Part shown: piece by piece, positions 20,933 through 31,590 of the stretch
Position numbering within the stretch: position 1 is the first letter of the stretch
How the letters are laid out: every line of letters starts with the position of its first letter
Source: an uncultured Caryophanales bacterium
GTDB lineage: Bacteria > Bacillota_I > Bacilli_A > Acholeplasmatales > Anaeroplasmataceae
Length of the DNA: 64,000 nt
Assembly: GCA_946405105.1 (NCBI GenBank)
Contig: CAMJFY010000002.1
Location: 62,001-126,000, forward strand
Reading direction: 5' to 3'
Notes under the pieces: generated by a model
What the model was told of the DNA's origin: nothing
Database searches by the model: none
Seen by the model: only the letters and a program-made list of their open reading frames with translations
Program-made: the position numbers and the translations under genes

Positions 20933-21458
20933 AATAGATTCTAGTCCATAATGCTTTTAAGACTGCATCACCCATAGTCTTTTTAACGATTGCATAAGCA
21001 AAATCAAGAGAATAGGCTACACTTCTTGAAGTAATTAAATTTCCATCAACTACTACACCATCATCATGGTAAGTACCACCAAAATCATCATCCATTGATG
21101 TAAAGCATGTATAATTCTTACCTTTTAGGTGTCCTAGCATACCGAAAATAGTAGGAGCGGCACAAATACCACAAACTATCTTATTTTCGTTAAAGAAATA
21201 ATTTATCATTTCATGAACATATTTTGATTCTCTAAGGAATACATAATGTGGTCCACCTGGAACTAGTAAGCAATCATAGTCTTTATAATTAATTTCATCT
21301 AATGGAGTTACATTAGATAAATAAATATTATGATTACCTTTTACTACGCTTTTAGTAGAAGCAATAGTTAGATTAGCGCCAACTCTTCTTAAAATAGCGA
21401 ATGGTGCCATTGCCTCCTCTTCCTCAAAGCCATCGAAAATAATTGCTAAAATTTTCAT
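20922..21458 (-). CDS. DJ-1/PfpI (ThiJ) family protein
   Basis: MKILAIIFDGFEEEEAMAPFAILRR, VPGG, VCGICAAPTIFG. Confidence 0.85.
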   Translation of the reverse strand: MKILAIIFDGFEEEEAMAPFAILRRVGANLTIASTKSVVKGNHNIYLSNVTPLDEINYKDYDCLLVPGGPHYVFLRESKYVHEMINYFFNENKIVCGICAAPTIFGMLGHLKGKNYTCFTSMDDDFGGTYHDDGVVVDGNLITSRSVAYSLDFAYAIVKKTMGDAVLKALWTRIYYEE

Positions 21459-21599
21459 AATTATCCTCCACAATTTCTTTAATTATAACATTAATATATT
21501 ATTTTTCAAAATTATTTTTATGATATTCATAAACTTGTAATTTTTCAAAATATATTATATTATATATAATATGGATTATTCTTTTTCGGGAGGCTAATT

Positions 21600-23273
21600 A
21601 TGGATATTAATTTTGAAAAGGGTACGGTTACCTTATTTGGTAAATCAACTAAATTTGATACATTAATTCGTAAGTTTGCGATGCTATCAGGTGAGCAAGC
21701 TTATCACTTCTTAATTAACAGAGGTATTCAGCTTCCAAGAAGAATGAATTGTCTTGCGTTAATGTCAGTATTAAACAAGAGAATAAAGTTTTTAAATTCG
21801 AATTCATTATCTAAGGATTATTTTGCTAGATTAAAATATTATAGCTCTTTTTCTGAGCAACAATTATTTAATTTATTCCTAAAAATCTGTAATGATCCTG
21901 ATTCATTCTATGCATATAGATATAATTTATTTAAGCTTATTTTAACTAATTTCGTAGCAATGGATTTCTCTGATGGAGAATTATCATATGTTAAGAATTT
22001 AAAGAAAGCAACAGTAGAAAGCTTTGAGCAATATTTTAATTACATCAGTGGAGCTGCCCTAGAACAAGAAGATACATTTGATGGACAAAATAAAAAAGTA
22101 TTATTTGATGCGTTAGAATTTAGTGCATCTAATCAAGAAATAATTGATATTGCTGGAAAATATGGATATGTAATTCCACAATCATTAAAGAAAGATGATT
22201 ACCTTGAATATATTTTCTGGTATATGCAAGGTAATAATACATATAACGATGAAGTAGCTGAAGGCTTAAGAGAAATGACAGTAAGCCAATTAGATATATT
22301 CACAAAGAGAATGAATATACCTATGACATCTACATTATCTAAGAAAGAAATGATTACATATTTAGCATATCTATTAGATAAGGCTACATATGATATGACA
22401 AGTATCAGAAGATTTGAAACTTCTGATGAATATCAGCCATTTATATTTAGTGTAGATTTAAATTCAGTATCTGTTTTCGGTAATGGAAAGCCTAAGAAGG
22501 TAATTCATTATAAGGGCGAAGATGAAGATAAAGAAGAATTCAAGCAAGTATTAATTGCTGAAGCTGAAGAGGCTGAGGCTGAAGAAGCTGCAGAGGCAGC
22601 AGCTGCTGCAGCTGCCCTAGAAGCTCAAAAGAAGGCTGAAGAGGAAGCTTTAAGAAAAGCCGAGGAAGAACAGAAAAAGGCAGAACAGGATGCTTTACTT
22701 GAAAGTATTCCAGAAGATCCAGGTATTGATGTTGCTGAAGGAGAGACTTATGAATTTGTTGATGCAGTTTATGAGGATCCATCACAAAAGCCTGCTGAAG
22801 AGCCACAACAAGAGGAAGCAGAAGCTACTGAAGAGGTAGTTGAAGAGGTTCAAGAGGAGCCAGGCGTAGTTTATGAAGAAACTGAAGCTGCAGCTCAAGA
22901 AATTGAAAATACATATGATGAGCTAACTGAAGGAGCACCTGAGGGTACAAGTGCTGAATACCTTGAGGAACAAAATGCAGAGGAGCCTATTATCCTTGAT
23001 GAGGATTTAAGTGATGTTGAAAGTGCATCTGATGAGGAAATAGCTGCATTAATGTATGAAAATGGAATGAGAGATGCAGAAGTTGAAACTGAAGAAGCTC
23101 CTAAGGATTTAGATTTCAATGCATATGATGTAAAGAAAAATGAATTATATGGCTCAGAAACAATTATGAAATATGCTAATAACACTTCTGTTAAGACTAT
23201 AATTATTTCTATTTTCTTAGGATTAAGTGTTGTTGCAGCAATAATTGTTTTAGCTGTTGTTTTAAAAGGGTAA
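21600..23273 (+). CDS. tail-anchored protein with SAP-like helical N-terminal region and acidic Ala/Glu-rich middle; function unknown
   Basis: 557 aa, no signal peptide, C-terminal TM KTIIISIFLGLSVVAAIIVLAVVLKG; RBS gggagg. Confidence 0.8.
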   Translation: MDINFEKGTVTLFGKSTKFDTLIRKFAMLSGEQAYHFLINRGIQLPRRMNCLALMSVLNKRIKFLNSNSLSKDYFARLKYYSSFSEQQLFNLFLKICNDPDSFYAYRYNLFKLILTNFVAMDFSDGELSYVKNLKKATVESFEQYFNYISGAALEQEDTFDGQNKKVLFDALEFSASNQEIIDIAGKYGYVIPQSLKKDDYLEYIFWYMQGNNTYNDEVAEGLREMTVSQLDIFTKRMNIPMTSTLSKKEMITYLAYLLDKATYDMTSIRRFETSDEYQPFIFSVDLNSVSVFGNGKPKKVIHYKGEDEDKEEFKQVLIAEAEEAEAEEAAEAAAAAAALEAQKKAEEEALRKAEEEQKKAEQDALLESIPEDPGIDVAEGETYEFVDAVYEDPSQKPAEEPQQEEAEATEEVVEEVQEEPGVVYEETEAAAQEIENTYDELTEGAPEGTSAEYLEEQNAEEPIILDEDLSDVESASDEEIAALMYENGMRDAEVETEEAPKDLDFNAYDVKKNELYGSETIMKYANNTSVKTIIISIFLGLSVVAAIIVLAVVLKG

Positions 23274-23279
23274 TTAATT

Positions 23280-25826
23280 ATGAGTGGTGAAGCAAAATAT
23301 AGCCCAATGATTGAGCAATACCTTGAAATTAAAAATAAGTATAAGGATTATATCTTGTTTTACCGTGTTGGAGATTTTTACGAGATGTTTTTAGATGATG
23401 CTTATCTAGCATCAAGAGAATTAGAATTAGCTCTAACTGGTAAGGATGCAGGAAGAGATGAGAGAATACCTATGTGCGGTGTTCCTTTTCATGCTGCAGA
23501 TCAATATATTGAAAAGCTAGTATCAAAGGGATATAAGGTTGCGATAGGTGAACAAATAGAGGATCCTAAATCAGCAGTAGGATTAGTAAGAAGAGGAATA
23601 ACTAAAATTATTACTCCAGGTACTATTGATTCAGGATTATCTGATAAGGAAAATAATTTTATCGCATCTATAATCAATATAAAAAGAGAATATGTATTAT
23701 GCTATAGTGATATGACTACAGGTGAGGGCTATGTAGCTATTTATAAATCTGTTGATGTATTAATGAATGAAATATTATCATTACACATTAAAGAAATAGT
23801 ATTAGCTGATGATTTCAATAATAAGAGAATTGAAGATTTTATTGTTAATAATCAAATTGCCTTATCATATATTTCTGTATATGAAATACCTGATAATTTA
23901 TCATATATAGCTAAGAATATATTGCCTATATATCACAAATCTATAGGTATTTTAGTTCAGTATTTTATTGAAACTAAAAAATGTGAACCAACATTCTTTA
24001 AGGAATTTATGTCATATAATCCTAAAGAATATCTACATTTAGACGCTTTTACAAAGAAGAATCTAGAATTAATAGAAACATTAAGATTAGGACAAAAGAA
24101 TGGTTCTTTATTATGGCTAATAGATAAATGTAATACAGCTATGGGCTCTAGATTATTACATAAATGGATTGATAAGCCATTAACTGATTTAGAAGAAATC
24201 AATAAAAGATTAGATTTTGTTGATGCATTAAATAAAAATATCATCATTAAAAATGATATTAAGCAGGAATTTAAAAATGTATATGACCTAGAAAGAATTA
24301 TCGGAAGAATTTCTTCAGGTAGTGCTAATGCCAAAGATTTAGTATGGCTAAGAAGAAGCTTACATGCAGTTCCTATTTTAATTGAATCATTATCTAAATT
24401 AGATTTAGCTGATGCTAAAGATTTGGCCTCATCTATAGATGCTCATGAAAATTTATGTCATTTATTAGATATAAGCTTAGTAGAAAATCCACCACTATCT
24501 GTAAAAGAGGGCGGATTAATTAATGATGGTTATAATCAAAAGCTTGATGAAATAAGAGACATTTCTAAAAATGGTAAAGAATGGATTTTAAATTATGAAG
24601 CTAAACAAAAAGAATTAACTGGAATTAAAACCCTAAAGGTTGGATACAATAGAGTTACTGGATATTTCATTGAGGTATCTAAGGGAGCTATTAAAGATAT
24701 TCCAGAAGAATTAAATTATGTTAGAAGATCAACATTAGTTAATGCTGAAAGATTCATTACTCCAGAACTTAAGCAATATGAAGAAATGGTATTAAATGCT
24801 AAAGAACAAATAGAAGCAATTGAATATGAGCTATTTGTAGGTTTAAGAAATGAAGCTTGTAAATATATCATTAGCTTACAAAAATTAGCTGATATTATTT
24901 CAATGGTAGATTGCTTTATAGCATTATCGGATATTTCATTAAAATATAATTATGTTAGACCAACATTTAACGATAATAGAACTATAAATATTGTAGATGG
25001 AAGACACCCAGTATTAGAAACAATAATTGGTCCAAATTATATAGTTAATGATTGTGTTATTAACAAATATAACATGATGCTTATAACAGGACCTAATATG
25101 AGTGGTAAATCTACATATATGAGAATGCTAGCATTAATTATTATTCTTGCTCAAATTGGATCATTTGTTCCAGCTAAGAGTGCTGATTTAATGATATTTG
25201 ATTCTATTTATACAAGAATTGGTGCGTCTGATGATTTAGTATCTGGTCAATCAACATTCATGGTTGAAATGACTGAAGCTAATTATGCAATCTCAAACGC
25301 AACTAAGAATAGCTTAGTATTATTTGATGAAATAGGTAGAGGTACTGCAACATTTGATGGTATGGCATTAGCTCAATCTATTTTAGAATATCTACATGAA
25401 AAGGTTGGATGTATTACATTATTCTCAACACATTATCATGAATTAACTCAGCTTGAAACAAAGCTAAAGAGATTAAAGAATGTCCATGTTGAGGCAAAAG
25501 AAAGTGATAATGGTGTTGTTTTCTTACATAAGGTAATAGATGGACCTACAGATAAATCATATGGTATTAATGTTGCCTCACTTGCAGGCTTACCTAAGAG
25601 CTTAATAGAAAGAAGTAAGCAGGTATTACAAAAGCTTGAGGAAGATAATAATACAAATAACAGTATTAGCCTAGATTTATTTAATTTTGAGGAATATGAT
25701 AATAAGCCTGAGGTTAAAGAAGAAACTAAGGCTGAAAAGATAAAGAAGGCATTAGATGAAGTAGATGTTAATAGAATTTCACCTATTGAAGCCTTAAATA
25801 TTTTAAATATGCTAAAGGAGATATAA
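23280..25826 (+). CDS. mutS: DNA mismatch repair protein MutS
   Basis: YRVGDFYEMF, TGPNMSGKSTYMR, DEIGRGTATFDGMALA. Confidence 0.97.
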   Translation: MSGEAKYSPMIEQYLEIKNKYKDYILFYRVGDFYEMFLDDAYLASRELELALTGKDAGRDERIPMCGVPFHAADQYIEKLVSKGYKVAIGEQIEDPKSAVGLVRRGITKIITPGTIDSGLSDKENNFIASIINIKREYVLCYSDMTTGEGYVAIYKSVDVLMNEILSLHIKEIVLADDFNNKRIEDFIVNNQIALSYISVYEIPDNLSYIAKNILPIYHKSIGILVQYFIETKKCEPTFFKEFMSYNPKEYLHLDAFTKKNLELIETLRLGQKNGSLLWLIDKCNTAMGSRLLHKWIDKPLTDLEEINKRLDFVDALNKNIIIKNDIKQEFKNVYDLERIIGRISSGSANAKDLVWLRRSLHAVPILIESLSKLDLADAKDLASSIDAHENLCHLLDISLVENPPLSVKEGGLINDGYNQKLDEIRDISKNGKEWILNYEAKQKELTGIKTLKVGYNRVTGYFIEVSKGAIKDIPEELNYVRRSTLVNAERFITPELKQYEEMVLNAKEQIEAIEYELFVGLRNEACKYIISLQKLADIISMVDCFIALSDISLKYNYVRPTFNDNRTINIVDGRHPVLETIIGPNYIVNDCVINKYNMMLITGPNMSGKSTYMRMLALIIILAQIGSFVPAKSADLMIFDSIYTRIGASDDLVSGQSTFMVEMTEANYAISNATKNSLVLFDEIGRGTATFDGMALAQSILEYLHEKVGCITLFSTHYHELTQLETKLKRLKNVHVEAKESDNGVVFLHKVIDGPTDKSYGINVASLAGLPKSLIERSKQVLQKLEEDNNTNNSISLDLFNFEEYDNKPEVKEETKAEKIKKALDEVDVNRISPIEALNILNMLKEI

Positions 25827-25827
25827 T

Positions 25828-27645
25828 ATGTCAAAGATTGTAAAAATGTCTCCTAAGCTAGCTAATTTAATTGCGGCAGGAGAGGTCGTTGAAAGACCAT
25901 CATCTGTTGTAAAGGAATTAATTGAAAATTCAATTGATGCCAAAGCCACTATGATTAAGCTTTATTTAAAAAATGGTGGTATTGATGAAATAATAATTGT
26001 AGATGATGGAGAAGGAATGGATAAAGAAGATGTAGTTGCTGCATTCCTACCTCATGCTACATCTAAAATTAAAAATGAATATGATTTACAAAGAATAAAA
26101 ACATTAGGCTTTAGAGGTGAAGCCATCGCGTCTATTGCCGAAGTTAGTAATATGACAATATCTTCATCAACAAATGGTAATGAAGGATATATGTGTCATT
26201 ATAAATATGGTATTAAAATTGAAGAAGGAATTATTAACCACAATAAGGGTACAACTATTACAGTTAATAATTTGTTCTTTAATACCCCAGCTAGATTAAA
26301 ATACCTTAAGCCAGCTAAAACTGAATTATCATCTATAATGTTTTTTATTGATAGAATAGCTATGGCTCATCCTGAAATCAAATTTATGATTTCATCAGAC
26401 GATAGGGTTATTTTCCAAACAACAGGACAAAATAATGATATGACATTAATGGCTGAAATATATGGTACTGATGTAGCTAAAAAGCTAATTAGCTCATCGT
26501 ATACAGATATGGGATATAAAACTAAGCTATTATTTGCCAAGCCTGAGGTATATAGATCTAACAAATTAGAAATTACAATGATATGTAATGGAAGATATGT
26601 TAAAAATTATAATATTACAAAGGCTGTAGTTGATGCCTTCCAAACATATATTCCAATTAATAAATATCCAGTTGGTATTCTTTATTTTGATATAGATCCA
26701 TTATTAATTGATGTTAATGTTCATCCAACAAAAACTGAAATTAAAATATCAAATGAAGATAAAATCTGTGAAAGATTAATCAAAGAAATAAAGGATATGC
26801 TAGAAAAATATAAGCATATACCTACAAGAGAAATAGTTCACAAGGATGCTTATGTAAAGACTTCAATCTTTGATCAGCCTATACTTGAGGAAGAAACAGT
26901 TTATGTTAGTGATTTAACTAACAAGGATTTAAATAATGTAGATTTTTCCAAAGCAGAAATAAAATCAGTATCTGAAAAGCCTAAACAGGAAAAGATAAAT
27001 GATTATAATTCTACAATGGAAATAATTAAAGATAATACAGAAATAATAATAGATAAAAAGATACCATATATGGAATATGTTGGTGAAATATTTGGAACAT
27101 ATTTAATATTCCAAAATGATGATGGTATGTATTTAGTAGATCAGCATGCTGCGGCAGAAAGAGTCAATTATGAATATTATTATGAAATATTATCTAATCC
27201 AAATCAGCCAATTACTGATTTATTGATTCCAGAAATTTATACATTCTCTAAATCAGAATCATTGTTTATTCAAGATCATTTAGCTGATTTTGAAAAAATA
27301 GGATTTAGATTAGAACAATCAGGACCTACAGATTTTACATTAAGATCTATTCCTTTATGGGTTCAGGACTCTAATTCAATTGATTGTATCTATGATTTAT
27401 TAGAGCTTATGACTGAAAATAAAAAGATAGATATAATGCATTTTAGAGATTACATAACTAAACAAATTAGCTGTAAATCATCTATTAAAGCAAATCATAG
27501 AATCTCAAATGAGGAGGTTAGTGTATTAATGGAAAGACTAAATAAATGTAAGAATCCATTTACATGCCCTCATGGTAGACCAACTATAATTAAGCTATCA
27601 ATATCTGATTTAGAAAAAATGTTTGAAAGGATTCAATCAAAATGA
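25828..27645 (+). CDS. mutL: DNA mismatch repair protein MutL
   Basis: IAAGEVVERPSSVVKELIENSIDA, GFRGEAIASIA, CPHGRPT. Confidence 0.97.
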   Translation: MSKIVKMSPKLANLIAAGEVVERPSSVVKELIENSIDAKATMIKLYLKNGGIDEIIIVDDGEGMDKEDVVAAFLPHATSKIKNEYDLQRIKTLGFRGEAIASIAEVSNMTISSSTNGNEGYMCHYKYGIKIEEGIINHNKGTTITVNNLFFNTPARLKYLKPAKTELSSIMFFIDRIAMAHPEIKFMISSDDRVIFQTTGQNNDMTLMAEIYGTDVAKKLISSSYTDMGYKTKLLFAKPEVYRSNKLEITMICNGRYVKNYNITKAVVDAFQTYIPINKYPVGILYFDIDPLLIDVNVHPTKTEIKISNEDKICERLIKEIKDMLEKYKHIPTREIVHKDAYVKTSIFDQPILEEETVYVSDLTNKDLNNVDFSKAEIKSVSEKPKQEKINDYNSTMEIIKDNTEIIIDKKIPYMEYVGEIFGTYLIFQNDDGMYLVDQHAAAERVNYEYYYEILSNPNQPITDLLIPEIYTFSKSESLFIQDHLADFEKIGFRLEQSGPTDFTLRSIPLWVQDSNSIDCIYDLLELMTENKKIDIMHFRDYITKQISCKSSIKANHRISNEEVSVLMERLNKCKNPFTCPHGRPTIIKLSISDLEKMFERIQSK

Positions 27646-28535
27646 AAAAGGTATTGGTTGTTGTAGGACCTACTGCAGTAGGTAAAACTAAGCTAGCTAT
27701 TGATTTAGCTAAGCATTATAATTATGAAATTATATCTGGTGATTCTGTAGCTATTTATAAAAGATTAGATATTGGTAGTGCTAAGCCTACAATAGAAGAA
27801 ATGGATGGGGTTAAGCATTATTTAATTGATATATTAGATCCTACAGATAATTATAGCGTTAAGGATTTCCAAGATTCTGCTAGAAAAATAATAGAAGAAT
27901 CTAATAAGCCATGTATTATTTCTGGTGGTACAGGCTTATATATTGAAAGTGTATTATATAATTATGAATTTAATGCATCTGAAAGAGATTTTTCATATGG
28001 TGATAAATATAAAGATTATTCTAATGAAGAATTATATAATTTATTATTAGAAAAGGATCCTAATATTGATAGGGAAAAGCTTCACCCTAATAATAGAAAA
28101 AGAGTCTTAAGAGCATTAGAGGTAAATCAGGAATTAAATCAATCTATTCATTCATTCAATAAAAAGGATGAAAAGGTATATGATTATTTTATCATCTATC
28201 TTTCAATGGAAAGAACAAAGCTATATGAAAGAATTGAAAAAAGAGTAGATATAATGATTAATGATGGACTATTAGATGAGGTTAAAGCATTATATGATGA
28301 TCATATTTATCCTCACGCAATAGGATATAAGGAGCTAGTACCTTATTTTGATGGATTGATTTCACTTGAGAGTGCAGTAGATGAAATCAAAAAGAATACT
28401 AGACATCTTGCGAAAAGACAAGAAACATGGTTTAGAAATCAAATGGATACACACTTTTATGATTTAACTAACAAGAGCCATGATGAAGTATTAAATGAAA
28501 TAATTAAAGACGTTGATGGGTGGTTAAAATCATGA
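27642..28535 (+). CDS. miaA: tRNA dimethylallyltransferase
   Basis: VVVGPTAVGKTKLAIDLA, ISGDSVAIYKRLDIGSAKP, GGTGLYIESV. Confidence 0.95.
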   Translation: MKKVLVVVGPTAVGKTKLAIDLAKHYNYEIISGDSVAIYKRLDIGSAKPTIEEMDGVKHYLIDILDPTDNYSVKDFQDSARKIIEESNKPCIISGGTGLYIESVLYNYEFNASERDFSYGDKYKDYSNEELYNLLLEKDPNIDREKLHPNNRKRVLRALEVNQELNQSIHSFNKKDEKVYDYFIIYLSMERTKLYERIEKRVDIMINDGLLDEVKALYDDHIYPHAIGYKELVPYFDGLISLESAVDEIKKNTRHLAKRQETWFRNQMDTHFYDLTNKSHDEVLNEIIKDVDGWLKS

Positions 28536-29011
28536 AAATCTATTTGATTGGAATGCCAGGCTGTGGTAAATCAACACTTGGTAAAAAGCTTGCGAAAAAA
28601 ATTAATTATAAATTCATTGATATGGATAATTACATTGAAATGAAGGCAGGAATGTTTATTGATGAAATGTTTGAGGCCTATGGAGAAAAATATTTTAGAG
28701 AATTAGAAACTAATACCCTAAAGGAATTTATGGAATTAGATAATGTAATTATTTCTACTGGTGGAGGAATAATTAAAAATAAAGAGCATAAGAAGCTAAT
28801 GAATGGTTTATGTGTATTCTTAGATGTAGATTTAGCTGAGCTAGAAAAGAGAATTGCATTATCAGATACAGTAAGACCATTATTACAAACTAAAACAGTA
28901 TATACATTATATGAGGAAAGAAAGGATTTATATGATTTCTTTGCTGATATAAAGGTAAATAACCATAACATCGATGAAGCTATAGAAAAGATATGCGAGG
29001 TGCTAAAATGA
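28532..29011 (+). CDS. aroK: shikimate kinase
   Basis: GMPGCGKSTLGKKLAKKI, FIDMDNYIE, ISTGGGIIK. Confidence 0.92.
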   Translation: MKIYLIGMPGCGKSTLGKKLAKKINYKFIDMDNYIEMKAGMFIDEMFEAYGEKYFRELETNTLKEFMELDNVIISTGGGIIKNKEHKKLMNGLCVFLDVDLAELEKRIALSDTVRPLLQTKTVYTLYEERKDLYDFFADIKVNNHNIDEAIEKICEVLK

Positions 29012-29436
29012 AAAATGTATTAGTAATTAATGGACCTAATTTAAATATGCTAGGTAAAAGACCTAAGGAGCATTATGGAACTAAAACATTAGATGAAATT
29101 AATGAATTAATAAAAAAAGAAGCAGAAGGCTTCTTTAATGTTGACTTTTATCAATCTAATTATGAAGGAGATATTGTTACTAAGATTCAAGAGGCATTAT
29201 TTAAATATGATGCCATAGTAATTAACCCAGGCGCATATACACATACATCTGTAGCAATTCATGATGCCCTAGAGATGTTTGCTGGACCAAAAATCGAAGT
29301 TCATTTATCTAAGGTAGATGAAAGAGAAGGCTTTAGAAGAATCAATTATATCAGAGATGTTTGTAGTGCAACATTCGCTGGTAGATTAGAGCTTAGCTAT
29401 ATTGATGCGATAAATTATTTGAAAAATACGAAATAA
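29008..29436 (+). CDS. aroQ: 3-dehydroquinate dehydratase, type II
   Basis: VINGPNLNMLGKRPKEHYG, NPGAYTHTSVAI, EVHLSKVDEREGFRR. Confidence 0.92.
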   Translation: MKNVLVINGPNLNMLGKRPKEHYGTKTLDEINELIKKEAEGFFNVDFYQSNYEGDIVTKIQEALFKYDAIVINPGAYTHTSVAIHDALEMFAGPKIEVHLSKVDEREGFRRINYIRDVCSATFAGRLELSYIDAINYLKNTK

Positions 29437-29486
29437 TATGATAGAATAACATATATTTATTTAAAAAATAAGAGGAGAAATTTAAA

Positions 29487-30044
29487 ATGATTAATGTTAA
29501 TGAATTAAAAAATGGCGTTGTAATCGAATATGATGGTAAGCTAATGCAAATTATGGAATTCATGCATGTATTACAAAATAAGGTTGCATATGTTAGAGTT
29601 AAAATGAAAGATTTAAGAACTGGTGCCGTATTAGAAACTGCATTAAAGGGTTCTGATTCAGCATTCAAGAGATGCTTCATTGATAAGAGAGATATGCAAT
29701 ATATCTATAGCTCAGGAGATTCATATGCATTTATGGATAATGAAACTTATGAGCAAATCGAAATCCCAGCTGAAAGATTAAAGTGGGAAAAGAATTTCAT
29801 GGTAGAAGGAATGAACGTAAGTATTTCTTTCTATGAGTCTGAAATCTTAGGTGTTATTTTACCTGATAAGGTAGATTTAACAATTACTGAAACTGAACCA
29901 GCTGTAAAGGGTGATACTAAGACAAATGCATTAAAGGATGCAATTGTTGAAACTGGTTACAAAGTAAAAGTTCCTATGTTCATCGAAAAGGGCGAAAAGA
30001 TTACATTATCTACAGCTACTGGTGAATATAAGGGTAGAGCTTAA
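29487..30044 (+). CDS. efp: elongation factor P
   Basis: ELKNGVVIEYDGKLMQIMEFMHV...KVPMFIEKGEKITLSTATGEYKGRA. Confidence 0.95.
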   Translation: MINVNELKNGVVIEYDGKLMQIMEFMHVLQNKVAYVRVKMKDLRTGAVLETALKGSDSAFKRCFIDKRDMQYIYSSGDSYAFMDNETYEQIEIPAERLKWEKNFMVEGMNVSISFYESEILGVILPDKVDLTITETEPAVKGDTKTNALKDAIVETGYKVKVPMFIEKGEKITLSTATGEYKGRA

Positions 30045-30065
30045 TTAATTTAGGAGTGATGGATA

Positions 30066-31454
30066 GTGGACATACAATCGTGCATCTTGTCGGAAAATCC
30101 CCCGGCCTTTAATACACCAATTTTCATATTAATGCTTGTACTAGTAGTTTTATCTGCGTTTTTCTCTATGAGTGAAACTGCGTTTTCTAGTGCGTCTGAT
30201 ACCAAGCTTAAAATAGCAGTTGAGGGTAAGGTTGCAGGTGCGAAGAAGGCAATCTATTTATATGAAAGATTTGATAAAACTGTAACTACATTATTAATCG
30301 GTAATAACTTAGTTAATGTTGGATTATCAGCAATCGCAGTTATTTTCTTTAGACAGCTTGCGTTTACTGATAATGATAATTATATCTCTTTAGTTACGAC
30401 TTTAGTAATTACCTTAACATTATTAATCTTTGGTGAAATAGTTCCAAAGATGATTGCTAAGCAGCATTCTGAAGCAGTTTGTACAAAGGTATCATGGATT
30501 GTTTATATTTTATCTTTGATATTATTCCCTTTAGTTATTTTATTTGCTGGAATTCAAAAGCTTTTAACAAAAAATAACAAGGAAGATGCTTCAATTGAAA
30601 AAGAAGAATTAAATGTTATTATTGATGAGCTTGAAAACACTGGTGAAATTGAAAATCGAGAAGCAAATGTTTTACATAATGTATTAGATTTAGGTGAAAC
30701 ATCAGTTGAAGACATAATGGTTCCTCGTATTAAGGTGGAAATGATAGATTATGAAGCTAATTTAGATGAGGTTAAGGCCTTTATGCTAGATAATGCTTTC
30801 TCTAGAGTTCCAGTTTATAAGAAGGACAAGGATCATGTTGTAGGTATTTTATACGAAAGAGATTTCTTCCCAGCATTGGTTAAGAATCCAAAGCTTAGCT
30901 GGAGAAAGCTAATTCGTCCTGTTAAATTTGTTTCAGCCGCAATGAAGGCTGATGATTTAATCCGTGAATTACAAGCTGCTAAAACTCATTTAGCTGTTGT
31001 ATCTGGAGAATATGGTGACGTACTTGGTATCGTTACTATGGAGGATGCAATAGAGGAATTAGTCGGTGAAATCTATGATGAGCATGATGTTCCTGGTGGA
31101 AATGATATTAGATTTGAAGGCTTAGAGGACGGCTCATATATTGTTGATGCTGAAATCTTCGTTGAGGATTTATTTGATAGATTAGGAATAGGTGATATTC
31201 CTGAGGATGTTCCATCTAAGGTATCAGGCTGGTTATTTGAAAAATGTGAAAGCCTTCCAGTTGCTGGCTTCCATGTTGATTATCTAGCTAGATATACTAA
31301 GCTTGATGAGGATTCAGGCGATTATAAGGATTATAATAAGATATTAACTATCGCAATTTACGAAGTAAAAAATCGTGCTATTACATTAGCTAAGGTTACT
31401 GTAAGAGACGCTACTGAGAAAGAAATTGACGATTTTGATAAGAAAGAAGAATAA
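30066..31454 (+). CDS. CNNM/CBS-domain (hemolysin-like) transporter family protein
   Basis: DUF21-type membrane region, FGEIVPKMIAK, EDIMVPRIKVEMID, CBS pair, CorC-type C-terminus; GTG start. Confidence 0.88.
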   Translation: MDIQSCILSENPPAFNTPIFILMLVLVVLSAFFSMSETAFSSASDTKLKIAVEGKVAGAKKAIYLYERFDKTVTTLLIGNNLVNVGLSAIAVIFFRQLAFTDNDNYISLVTTLVITLTLLIFGEIVPKMIAKQHSEAVCTKVSWIVYILSLILFPLVILFAGIQKLLTKNNKEDASIEKEELNVIIDELENTGEIENREANVLHNVLDLGETSVEDIMVPRIKVEMIDYEANLDEVKAFMLDNAFSRVPVYKKDKDHVVGILYERDFFPALVKNPKLSWRKLIRPVKFVSAAMKADDLIRELQAAKTHLAVVSGEYGDVLGIVTMEDAIEELVGEIYDEHDVPGGNDIRFEGLEDGSYIVDAEIFVEDLFDRLGIGDIPEDVPSKVSGWLFEKCESLPVAGFHVDYLARYTKLDEDSGDYKDYNKILTIAIYEVKNRAITLAKVTVRDATEKEIDDFDKKEE

Positions 31455-31455
31455 G

Positions 31456-31488
31456 AAAGCGAGGATTTTTTCCTCGCTTTATTTTTTT
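31456..31488 (+). terminator. Rho-independent terminator
   Basis: AAAGCGAGGA...TCCTCGCTTT-ATTTTTTT. Confidence 0.85.
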
Positions 31489-31510
31489 AAATTTTCTTCC
31501 CTCAATATTA

Positions 31511-31539
31511 TTGAAAAATAATTATATTTAACATATAAT
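31511..31539 (+). promoter_or_regulatory. promoter of ftsZ
   Basis: TTGAAA-N17-TATAAT. Confidence 0.7.
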
Positions 31540-31590
31540 TAATAATACAGGATTTTATTTATTTTAGACTAGAGAAAGGGGAATATTATC

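Noticed and set aside
22540-22806. Minus-strand Leu/Gln-rich ORF
   Set aside because: Shadow of the Ala/Glu-rich linker
23957-25834. Minus-strand ORFs 23957-24334 and 25448-25834
   Set aside because: Antisense to mutS, no RBS or plausible product
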